Positions 56,884-64,000 of a stretch of 64,000 bases of DNA are shown piece after piece. Under the pieces are notes generated by a model. That model was not told the DNA's origin. It did not search any database and saw only the letters and a list, made by a program, of their open reading frames with translations. Source of the stretch: DAIRUQ01 sp036803245 (lineage in GTDB: Bacteria; Chloroflexota; Anaerolineae; UBA1429); NCBI GenBank assembly GCA_036803245.1, contig DAIRUQ010000001.1, positions 1 through 64,000 of the forward strand. The letters are read 5' to 3'. A program made the position numbers and the translations under genes. The first letter of the stretch is position 1. The number at the start of each line of letters is the position of its first letter.

Positions 56884-57960
56884 CTAGCTGGCCAAGACGT
56901 CGGCCAGGGCGGTGTAGACGCCGTCAATGTCCTCCAGGCTGACATAGCCCATGTGGCCGATGCGGATCATCTCGACCCCGGGCGCCTTGGTAGAGCCGCA
57001 GATGACGTCGTGGCGTTCGCGCAACGCCGCCAGAACCTGCTTGGCGCTGCGATCGGCGCCCAGCGTGACGGCCGTGACCGTGTTGGAGTAGTGATCGGGA
57101 TCCGCAAACAGCCCCAGCCCCATGTCCAGCGCTCGCTGCCGGCAGTAGGCGCCGATCTCGGCGTGGCGGGCGTACACGGCCTCGGGGCCCTCGGCCACCA
57201 TGCCTTCCAGGCTCTTGTGCAGCCCATAGAGGGCCGCCACGTTTGGGGTGGCGGGCGTCTGGTTACGCTTGGCGTACTTGGCCGCCTGGCCGAGGTCCAG
57301 GTAGAACCGGGGCATGCGGGCTTGCTGAGAGGCCTCTTGCGCCCTGGGGCCAAAGCTGACCATGGCCAAGCCGGGAGGCGCAGCCCAGGCCTTTTGCGAT
57401 CCGGTGATCACCACGTCGCAGCCCCAGGCATCGGCCTGAAGGCGGATGGCGCCCAGGCCACTGATGGCGTCCACCAAGATGAGAGGCGCGGGATCTCCGG
57501 CCGACTGGATCGCCTTGCAGAGGGCGAGCACGTCGTTGGTAACGCCGGTGGAGGTCTCATTCTGAGTAAAGAGAACGGCCTTGTAGGGAGCTCCTTCGGA
57601 CAGCTTGGCGGCCACACGGTCTGGATCGGCGGCTTGGCCCATCTCAAAGGTGAGGCGGGTTACCTCGGCCCCATAGGCCTCGGCAATGTCGGCGAACCGG
57701 TCGCCAAAGACGCCGACCGTCACCGCTAGCACCCGGTCGCCAGGCGAGAGGGTGTTGACGATAGCCGCTTCCATGCCGCCCGTGCCCGACGCCGTAAAGA
57801 CGTGCACGTCATGCTCGGTCTCGAAAAAGAGCTTGAGCCACGTGACGACGTCGCCAAACAGAGCCTCAAACTCGGGGCCGCGATGGTTGATCATCTGTTG
57901 GCCCACGGCGGCCATCACTTCGGGTGATAGCGGCGTAGGCCCCGGGATCCGAAGGTTCAT
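56884..57960 (-). CDS. alanine-glyoxylate aminotransferase family protein
   Basis: A class V PLP aminotransferase of 358 residues. It starts MNLRIPGPTPLSPEV with the family start, followed by MINHRGPEFEALF; TASGTGGMEAAIVN holds PLP; LILVDAISGLGAI the Asp; and VVITGSQKAWAAPPGL the PLP Lys. RIGHMGYVSLEDI is the C-terminal signature. Members include alanine-glyoxylate and serine-pyruvate/phosphoserine-like aminotransferases. serA is 27 kb away, so a role in serine synthesis (in place of SerC) is conceivable and would complete that path; it is inference. Start ATG 57960 with AGGAGGTACC directly upstream, not the 58056 extension. Confidence 0.88.
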   Translation of the reverse strand: MNLRIPGPTPLSPEVMAAVGQQMINHRGPEFEALFGDVVTWLKLFFETEHDVHVFTASGTGGMEAAIVNTLSPGDRVLAVTVGVFGDRFADIAEAYGAEVTRLTFEMGQAADPDRVAAKLSEGAPYKAVLFTQNETSTGVTNDVLALCKAIQSAGDPAPLILVDAISGLGAIRLQADAWGCDVVITGSQKAWAAPPGLAMVSFGPRAQEASQQARMPRFYLDLGQAAKYAKRNQTPATPNVAALYGLHKSLEGMVAEGPEAVYARHAEIGAYCRQRALDMGLGLFADPDHYSNTVTAVTLGADRSAKQVLAALRERHDVICGSTKAPGVEMIRIGHMGYVSLEDIDGVYTALADVLAS

Positions 57961-58031
57961 GGTACCTCCTGCGCTGACATCGAATGGACCGCTAGGATTG
58001 CGATATGGCACCACGACGTCGTGCAGCCACG

Positions 58032-60913
58032 CTACCTGGCATAGTCCTTGAGGCATGCATAGCGGACGGCGGCGTCCAGGTCCTCACAGGCAGCGATGAA
58101 CAGAGTATACTCCACTGAGGCCTCGGGACCCAAAGTCACCCCCTGAAGGCTGCCCAGGTTCCGACCTAGGCGTCCCTGGTCGGAGGTTTCGACGTTATGG
58201 CTTGTGCTAACGAGGGCCATGGCCAGTCCGGTCCACGGATTGTGCGCTACCGCCCAGGCGTGCCCGCCGGCCCAAAGGCCCCATGGCGATGGTTCGCGGT
58301 ATACGTCCTCGGCGTGCAGGACGATCTGCTCGAGGGTGCCTCCTAAACTGGCCGCCAACGTGTGGGCAAAGATCAGCTTGCGGGGTGCACTGCGGCGATT
58401 CGCGATCCGAATGCCAATCTTGAGGACGTTGGAGCCACCCACGGTGAGGAACGAGCTCTGGATAGCCGTATCGCAGAGATCCTCTTGCTCTGGCTGACAG
58501 GTTAGTTGCACACCCCGCCAGCGCACGCCTTGGCTGTCGATTTGCTCCATGGGCTCGGCGACATGGACCTCGTCGTGGAGCAGGCCTTCCCAGCATTCGT
58601 GCTCTGGTGTAAAGACCGCCATGTNNNNNNNNNNNNNNNNNNNNNNNNNNNNNNNNNNNNNNNNNNNNNNNNNNNNNNNNNNNNNNNNNNNNNNNNNNNN
58701 NNNNNNNNNNNNNNNNNNNNNNNNGTCAGGGCCTTGGCCTCGACCATTGATGGCTCCAGGGCCAGGTCCTCACCACTCAGCTCGACCGTGCAGTCCTGCG
58801 TGCGCATGATGACGCTGTCGATGACCAGACTCGCTTGGGCTTGATCGCCCTCGGTGAGGACCGTAGCAGGCTCGATGCGCGCATCGAGGACGGATCGCTC
58901 CCGCGGACAATCGTCGGGCGAGGCGCCGAACCAGTGCGCCAAATGCTGGCGGGCCAAGCGCCAGTCGCCCGTCCCAGCATAGAGGCCGAACGCGGTGACG
59001 TCGGACGTCTCGCCTGGGCCGATTCGTTGTTCGGCGCTGTGCAGGCGCATGCCCCAGTCTGCTACCATCTGGGTCACCTGCTCGCCCCACGCGATGGCCA
59101 GCACCGATGCCTCGCGCTCCCAGGCCAGCCAGGGCTCGGCCAGTTCCTGGGTGTTGCGGGGGACGTCGTCCCAGGTGCGAGCTACCGCGTTCCAGGGGGC
59201 GTGTACGATCCCCGCGGCGTAGGGCAGGGCGACGCGGCCGAGATCGTGATGGTCTCCGCCTGTGGTGAGGCCGAGCTGGCAGGTGTGCGTGGAGCCCCCC
59301 TCGTTCTGAAGCCAGCAGCGTAGATCAACCAGGCCATTAGCCGCGACGCGGATATCTTGGTGGTATACCAGACCCTCGTAGCGCTCGGGATGGCAGCGCA
59401 TCCGCACGACGACGCTGTTCGCCTCGGCAGAGACTTCTGTCGCAAACGTGGCTTGGCGAAAGACCGAGGGACGGTACGGAGGCCCCAGGAGCGGGCTCAG
59501 CTGGATGATCGTCTTGGCGCTGGCTCGGCGGGCGAATGTGATCGCGCCGCCCTTGGGCTCGACTGTAAGGCGGAGATCGTCGGTCTCGATCCGCGTGGCA
59601 GCGGCGCCGCGATGCCACTGCACGTCGGCTGCTCGGCGCGACATGACCACGACCGCATCGTCGATGGCCTCCCCGGCCGAGCCCTCACTGGGTTCGATGC
59701 GAGCGTCGATGGTGTGCACGCCCGCCTCGGCGCAGACCTGCAGCGGGAGGCGGGTCCAGCTATCGGCGGGCAGCGATAGTGCGTGCTGGGTGGCATCCAA
59801 GCTCACGCCCGCGGGAGCCGTCAGATAGAGCGTGCCCTCCAGGGGGGTGGGGCGGGCGTTGCGCAACACGAGCTGGACCTCGGATCGCTGGCCTGCGGCC
59901 AGGCTGACCGCCTCTGGAAACGTGGAGATGGACAGCGGCGTCTGCGGGACCAATCCAGGTCGTAGCTCGACGGGGGTATCACCCACCATGACGAGCACAC
60001 GCGGGCTGGGCGCGCAGCCATTGTCAAGCTTGGCGGGGGCCTCTTTGGTCACCTTGACGAGCACGTCGCGTGTTATAGTCCCGTGGGGCGGCACCGTTAG
60101 TCGTTCGGCGTGGTCGACCTCGAGGCCATCAACCCCGCTAACCTGGTAGTAGAGCTCCAGGGGCTGGTCGCTCTTGTTCGACAGACGTAGGGCAAGGCTG
60201 GTCTCGCTTCCCTTGAGCGGCTTGGGCTCGCTCGGCAGGGCGGCAATGAGCACTTGGTCCGTCTCGATGGCCAGAGGTTCGCGGCTGGCCTGGTCAATGT
60301 GGATGGTCAGATGGTCGCCATCGGCCTCCCACTGTTGTGTGTAGACTCGCGCCCCCTCCCACCGCATGTCATCGGGCGCTTGGTCGAGGGTGCGGACATA
60401 GCTGGCGTACCAGTCGTGCTTGGCAAAGAACGGCTTGGCCAGGGGCATCTGCAGCGCGCCTGGGATAAAGCACTGCATCCACACCGAGCTGCCGGGCGTC
60501 CAATAGTGGCCCGTCTTTTTGTAGGTGGGCACCGCCTTGTAGTTGGCCGACCAGGTGCCGAGGGTCTGGCGCTTCCAGCCTTGCTCCACGGAGCGCTCGA
60601 TGGTGGCCTGGATTAGCTTGCGGCCGATGCTACGGCCATGGAAGCGGGGGTTGACGTTGAGCAAGGCCAGGTAGCCCTCTCCTCCCCGCCATGACTCCAT
60701 AAAACTGCAATAGCCGACGATCTCGTCGTCCAGTTCGGCCACGAGGACGACGAGGTACTCGTCATCGTGTCGGTGGGCGCGCACCATCTCGGCCGTGATG
60801 GGCTGGCCGTCGGTCCAGGAGTGGGGCCAACCTTCATCGCTCTGGTTCCACATGGTTGCCAGGCGCTCGGCGTCCTGGTCCAGATCAATGGGCCTGATCG
60901 TCACGTTGGACAT
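58032..60913 (-). CDS. GNAT N-acetyltransferase fused to a long beta-sandwich region, broken by an assembly gap
   Basis: One gene split by a gap of unknown length (58625-58724). From ATG 60913 (AAGGAGG upstream) residues 1-160 are a GNAT domain: ATMWNQSDEGWPHSW, LALLNVNPRFHGRSIGRKLIQAT and YKKTGHYW. The following 600 residues are beta-rich: NEW3/Ig-like segments (SNKSDQPLELYYQVSG, LRNARPTPLEGTLYLTAP) and a mutarotase-like part (ITFARRASAKTIIQLSPLLGPPYRPSV, TGGDHHDLG). After the gap the frame changes by the unknown gap length; the C-terminal piece is 58032-58622, with TLAASLGGTLEQIVLHAED and SVEYTLFIAACEDL. Such long beta parts occur in carbohydrate-active proteins. The combination with GNAT is unusual. 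The aminotransferase gene follows 71 bp downstream. Confidence 0.75.
58625..58724. other. assembly gap (100 N)
   Basis: Exactly 100 ambiguous bases inside the GNAT fusion gene. The reading frame on the two sides does not match over 100 bases, which shows that the true gap length is not 100. Confidence 0.98.
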
Positions 60914-60948
60914 GGGGGAGCCTCCTTGGCGTAGACTGACAGCTTGCG

Positions 60949-60976
60949 AGTTTACCGCGGATGGTGTTGTTGTCAA
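60949..60976 (-). promoter_or_regulatory. predicted promoter for the GNAT fusion gene
   Basis: On the minus strand TTGACA (60971-60976), 16 bp, TAAACT (60949-60954), 36 bp before the start. Confidence 0.6.
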
Positions 60977-61002
60977 CGGCGCCGTAGGGAGCGCTTGCCG
61001 CG

Positions 61003-61032
61003 TTGCCTCTGACGCCAACCCTCGGGTAGAAT
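61003..61032 (+). promoter_or_regulatory. predicted promoter for the DUF4867 gene
   Basis: TTGCCT (61003-61008), 18 bp, TAGAAT (61027-61032), 46 bp before the ATG. Confidence 0.65.
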
Positions 61033-61078
61033 GGGGCTCGATGGTTCACCCTAATGAAACCTCGATGGAGGAAGCCAT

Positions 61079-61768
61079 ATGTCCACCGTGATCGAACGTT
61101 TGCAGGCCGCGAACCCCCATGTTACCGTGCGCAGCGTGGAACACGCCGCCTTCCTACGCTACGGCCGTGTGCTAGATCGGCTGGACCCCCGCGAAATGAT
61201 CGCGCGCTCCCGGGCGATCCTGCCTGGCACCGACGGGGTGGCCTATGAGCCGTCGGTGGCCGCCCTAGAGGAGCCCAGCGCGCTGAACAGCGCCATCATC
61301 CATGAGGTGTATGGCGGCATGGACGCCCAGGTGGGCTGGTGTTACGGCAGCAACCTGCAGATGGGCGCGCTGGAATACCACAAGGGCTCCGAGGTTAACG
61401 TGTGTCTCACCGAGGCGTTGCTGCTGGTGGGCGATCAGCGAGACATTCTCTACGGAGACAATCCCACCTATGACACGCGGCTGGTGGAGGCGTTCTACGC
61501 GCCCGAGGGCTGTGTGGTCGAGTTCCACCCCTGGAACCTGCACTATGCCCCCATCCATGTAATACGCGGCGGCTCGTTTGCTACGCTGGTCTATCTGCCG
61601 CGGAACACGAACACCGATCTAGCCTATCAGGTCCCGTCGGTGGGCGAGAACAAGCTGCTCTTTGCGGTGAACAAGTGGCTGCTGGCCCACCCAGATGTCA
61701 GCGACTTGGCGGCACAGGGCGCGCACCCTGGCCTGGTGGGCGACGACATCGTGATCACGCCCGTCTAG
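61079..61768 (+). CDS. DUF4867 family protein
   Basis: A cytoplasmic protein of 229 residues. SVEHAAFLRYGRVLD at the start, GWCYGSNLQMGALEYHKGSEVNV in the middle and EFHPWNLHYAPIHV later match DUF4867, a cupin-like family met in sugar-metabolism loci of Firmicutes and Chloroflexota. The YHKGSE and HxxxxHYAPIH segments suggest a metal-binding site, as in cupin sugar isomerases or lyases. Function is not established. GGAGGAAG precedes the ATG. It is divergent from the GNAT fusion gene and forms a single-gene transcript closed by the palindrome at 61781-61810. Confidence 0.82.
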   Translation: MSTVIERLQAANPHVTVRSVEHAAFLRYGRVLDRLDPREMIARSRAILPGTDGVAYEPSVAALEEPSALNSAIIHEVYGGMDAQVGWCYGSNLQMGALEYHKGSEVNVCLTEALLLVGDQRDILYGDNPTYDTRLVEAFYAPEGCVVEFHPWNLHYAPIHVIRGGSFATLVYLPRNTNTDLAYQVPSVGENKLLFAVNKWLLAHPDVSDLAAQGAHPGLVGDDIVITPV

Positions 61769-61780
61769 CCAATGGCAGTG

Positions 61781-61810
61781 CCGTGGGGATCTCGCTCGAG
61801 ATCCCCACGG
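61781..61810. terminator. perfect 14-bp hairpin between convergent genes
   Basis: Arms CCGTGGGGATCTCG (61781-61794) and its complement (61797-61810) with a 2-base centre. No T tract follows on either strand, so classic termination is uncertain. The design resembles the hairpin at 10240. Confidence 0.55.
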
Positions 61811-61830
61811 CTACCGCGTGACCGTCTGCT

Positions 61831-63513
61831 CTAGGGACCGATGCGCTGCCATGCAAAGCTGAGGGCGGCTCCGCCAGTGTTCTCAAAGTACTCGATCCGC
61901 AGGTGGTGCTCCCCTTGGAGCTTGATGACGGCTTCATGCCAGGTACGGATCTGATCCTGCCAGGCATCGATGACCAGCTCGTCGTCCACCCAGACGCGCA
62001 CACCGTCGTCGGCCAGGGCCCGCAGGCGGTAGGTGCCTTCCGCAAAGGCGAGCTTGCGGGTGTAGCGCGCCGAGAACTGGTCGGAGCGGATCTGCTTGCT
62101 GGGAGAACCCTCGCCCCAGTCAAAGTCGATCTTGGTCTCGTTGCGGACTACCTTGGGCTCGTTGCCCGGCGACCGACGCTCGAAATACTCGGCCTTCCAC
62201 AGATTCGGCGATAGTGTCGGCGTTGGCTTGGGTTGCTGCTTTTCCCAGGCTAGATGCACCTTGGCGATGCCCTCGAGCTCAAAGTACTCGACCACCACCT
62301 CATGCTCTCCCTCCCAGATGTGCTGCAGCACGCTGTCCTCGGTATAGCCCCCGTGCCAACGGTCGATGAGCAGGTTGCCAGCCACCCACAACCGCACGCC
62401 GTCATCGGCGCGCAGGATGAAGCGATAGTCGCCCGTGCTGAACCGGACTTTGCGGCTCCAGCGAGCGGAAAAGTGGTCGCTGGGGAGGCCACTGGCGGGG
62501 GCGTTGTAGCCCCAGTCAGCGCTCACGGCATTGTCGTTGCGCACCAATGCGGGTGCGCCCTCTAGTCGATCGTTGCTCCAATACTCGCCGCGCCAGTCGG
62601 TGATAGTCACCGGCCAAGGAGTCGGCCAGGGCGTCGGCGAAGGTGCGCTGGTGGGCGCTGGCGTGGGCGTCGGTAGCGGCGCCTGGGTAGGCTGTTGCGT
62701 GGGCGTGGGCGTCGATGTCGCCGCAGCTTCCGGGGCCAGTCGGGCCAGGCCCTCGCGGTTGGTGTGGACGCGATAGGTTCGCCCGTCCGCCGAAAGCTGA
62801 ACCAGATAGCCGGGCGTCTCTACCAGGGCACAGGCTTGGTTGGCCCCTTGGATCTCGAGACAGGCGTCACGCCAGGTGACGGGCTGCACGCTCAGCACGG
62901 CGATGCTGTCCCGGGCCAGGCCGCCCTCTCGCGCAAGGAGGTCCAGCGCGGCCGCGGACGCTCGCTCGCGCTGGGACTGTTCCAGCAGACGCGCGTGCAC
63001 CGAGGCCGCCCATTGGGCCACCTCCAAGCTCTCTTGGTCGGTGGGAATGCGCGTGCCTCGCCCCGAGAACTCGACGCGGATCGTCATGTTGTCCGGGCCG
63101 CCAGCATTGTCCGACACCTCAAAGGTAAACGGCTGATACCGGGCCAGATAGGTAAAGTACTGGCGCAGCTCCTCGGTGGTCAGGCTAGCCTGCCACCGAT
63201 CACCGCCGCAGGCCCCGCCGCTAGCGCGGTTGGAGCTGTCGATGGCGAGCTGCTCGCAAAAGCCCGCCAGGCCGCCGATCCGCTCCCAGGTCAGGCGCGT
63301 CTCGGATGGGGCAGTGACCGTGGGTTGGGGCGCCGTCGCTGTGGGCTCGGCGGTCTGCTGGGTTGCGATAGGCGTCGGCGAGGGAGCGGCCGTCGCTGGT
63401 GTGGGAGCGTCCTGACGAGACGCGTCGACCGTAGGCAGGATCAGCCCCAGCCCGAGAGAGGCCATCAGGGTGATGGCGAAAACAGTAAGCATTACTCTAA
63501 GAAAGGCTCTCAT
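61831..63513 (-). CDS. exported protein with two PA14 domains
   Basis: A 560-residue exported protein. The signal or anchor segment (FLRVMLTVFAITLMASLGLGLIL) precedes a Thr/Pro/Ala linker. An unrecognised domain with two Cys pairs follows (about 75-235: GLAGFCEQLAIDSS, RDACLEIQGANQACALVE). A second Thr/Pro linker (about 265-305) leads to PA14 domain 1 (about 310-425: WRGEYWSNDRLEGAP, FILRADDGVRLWV) and PA14 domain 2 (about 440-560: FEVYFERR-type, LADDGVRVWVDDELVIDAWQD). PA14 domains bind glycans. Start ATG 63513 has GGGAGG upstream. It parallels the protein at 10288 but has a different N-terminal part. A role in attachment or glycan sensing at the cell surface is likely. Confidence 0.85.
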   Translation of the reverse strand: MRAFLRVMLTVFAITLMASLGLGLILPTVDASRQDAPTPATAAPSPTPIATQQTAEPTATAPQPTVTAPSETRLTWERIGGLAGFCEQLAIDSSNRASGGACGGDRWQASLTTEELRQYFTYLARYQPFTFEVSDNAGGPDNMTIRVEFSGRGTRIPTDQESLEVAQWAASVHARLLEQSQRERASAAALDLLAREGGLARDSIAVLSVQPVTWRDACLEIQGANQACALVETPGYLVQLSADGRTYRVHTNREGLARLAPEAAATSTPTPTQQPTQAPLPTPTPAPTSAPSPTPWPTPWPVTITDWRGEYWSNDRLEGAPALVRNDNAVSADWGYNAPASGLPSDHFSARWSRKVRFSTGDYRFILRADDGVRLWVAGNLLIDRWHGGYTEDSVLQHIWEGEHEVVVEYFELEGIAKVHLAWEKQQPKPTPTLSPNLWKAEYFERRSPGNEPKVVRNETKIDFDWGEGSPSKQIRSDQFSARYTRKLAFAEGTYRLRALADDGVRVWVDDELVIDAWQDQIRTWHEAVIKLQGEHHLRIEYFENTGGAALSFAWQRIGP

Positions 63514-63678
63514 GATACCTCCCGATGGGCGGTCTCTATCTGACCCTCGTTCGTGGTCGGCCGCCCTTGTGTTCACATACTGGACGCGAGCAGGTGCACG
63601 CCGGTTCCAGTCAGCGTTCGGGGAACCGTGAGCTGGGTTGTGCGTATAGGAGCCATAACAGGATCAGGAGGGAACACA

Positions 63679-63954
63679 ATGGACGATCAAGAGCAGCGGC
63701 AAGAAGGCAGTCACGTGGAGTGGGAAGAGCTGCGAGTGGCGGGGACCGACATCCTGGAAAAGATCAAGGAGCTGATCCACCAGGGCAACATCCGACGCAT
63801 CGTCATTCGCCAGGGCGACAATACGATCATGGAGCTCTCGCTGACCTGGGCGGCGGTGGGCACGTTGTTGGCGCCGGTGTTGGCGGCCGTGGGCGCTTTT
63901 GCCGCGCTGGCCACCGACTGTACCATTGCGGTGGAACGGTTGGTGGAGGACTGA
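63679..63954 (+). CDS. DUF4342 domain-containing protein
   Basis: A small protein of 91 residues. KIKELIHQGNIRRIVIRQGDNTIMELSLTWAAVG followed by a hydrophobic segment (LLAPVLAAVGAFAALATDC) and TIAVER matches DUF4342, which has a short N-terminal part and one probable membrane helix. The family is common in Chloroflexota and Firmicutes; its function is unknown. An upstream start at 63553 lacks support; ATG 63679 has AGGAGGG eight bases upstream. It is divergent from the second PA14 gene with a 165-bp space in which I see no clear promoter. The stop lies 46 bp before the end of the window. Confidence 0.88.
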   Translation: MDDQEQRQEGSHVEWEELRVAGTDILEKIKELIHQGNIRRIVIRQGDNTIMELSLTWAAVGTLLAPVLAAVGAFAALATDCTIAVERLVED

Positions 63955-64000
63955 TTCGGCCGCGGGCAAGGGCCGATGGTGCCCGGCTTGAGGTCCAGCG

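Noticed and set aside
58502..58622. Apparent C-terminus of the GNAT fusion in the frame that stays open across the gap
   Set aside because: The residues after the N run are low-quality; the other frame (58032-58622) gives a conserved-looking beta domain, so the frame change comes from the gap.

Overview
The window is a stretch of bacterial chromosome: high G+C, densely packed, short intergenic spaces, no insertion sequence, phage, CRISPR array or transposase. Housekeeping genes (rpoC end, gyrB, topA, mnmE, rsmD, murJ, serA, pfkA) alternate with secreted proteins that have long Thr/Pro-rich linkers and PA14 domains. Together with DUF4342, DUF4867, DUF951, RqcH-type NFACT, a SAM-I riboswitch and frequent GTG/TTG starts, this points to Chloroflexota, most likely an Anaerolineae-like lineage. 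That placement is inference from gene content, not from a phylogeny. Two runs of exactly 100 N (18657-18756 and 58625-58724) are scaffold joins of unknown true length, so this is a draft or metagenome assembly.

Layout. 1-6823: end of rpoC, a class A penicillin-binding protein, then a minus-strand set (polysaccharide deacetylase, RqcH/NFACT, small zincin). 6902-10202: rsmD, DUF951, mnmE, glycosyltransferase. 10288-15630: minus-strand cell-surface set (tandem-PA14 protein, propeller lipoprotein, lipoprotein polysaccharide deacetylase). 15765-21418: tRNA-Asp, a BtrH-like protein, a Gfo/Idh oxidoreductase, an orphan solute-binding lipoprotein and the rmd/gmd pair for GDP-deoxyhexose. 21452-28236: UroD-like protein, oligoendopeptidase F and uronate-isomerase-like amidohydrolase, divergent from an FAD oxidoreductase and a glycosidase-like protein. 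28299-32398: DUF1015-serA and, divergent, a ribokinase. 32430-39942: gyrB with a membrane protein, then two divergent large coiled-coil membrane proteins, one with a helix-hairpin-helix head. 39939-43427: operon pfkA, double RNase H, CDP-alcohol phosphotransferase, acyltransferase. 43642-46830: double GNAT, histone-deacetylase-like protein, TPR protein, tRNA-Ser. 47143-51477: HARE-HTH membrane protein, topA, second UroD-like protein. 51484-54420: SAM-I riboswitch controlling a Cys/Met-type PLP enzyme and aspartokinase. 54547-63954: LOG protein, murJ, aminotransferase, GNAT-beta-sandwich fusion, DUF4867, second tandem-PA14 protein, DUF4342.

Promoters are unusually readable: many upstream regions carry a TTGAC-type -35, a spacer close to 17, and a -10 of the TAGAAT/TATAAT type, so many transcription units can be drawn from sequence alone. 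No single validated novel system is apparent. The best candidates are the RNase H protein with a catalytically dead second copy (41494-42453), the divergent HhH/coiled-coil membrane pair (35491-39942), the HARE-HTH membrane protein (47143-48039), and the GNAT protein fused to a large beta-sandwich region (58032-60913).
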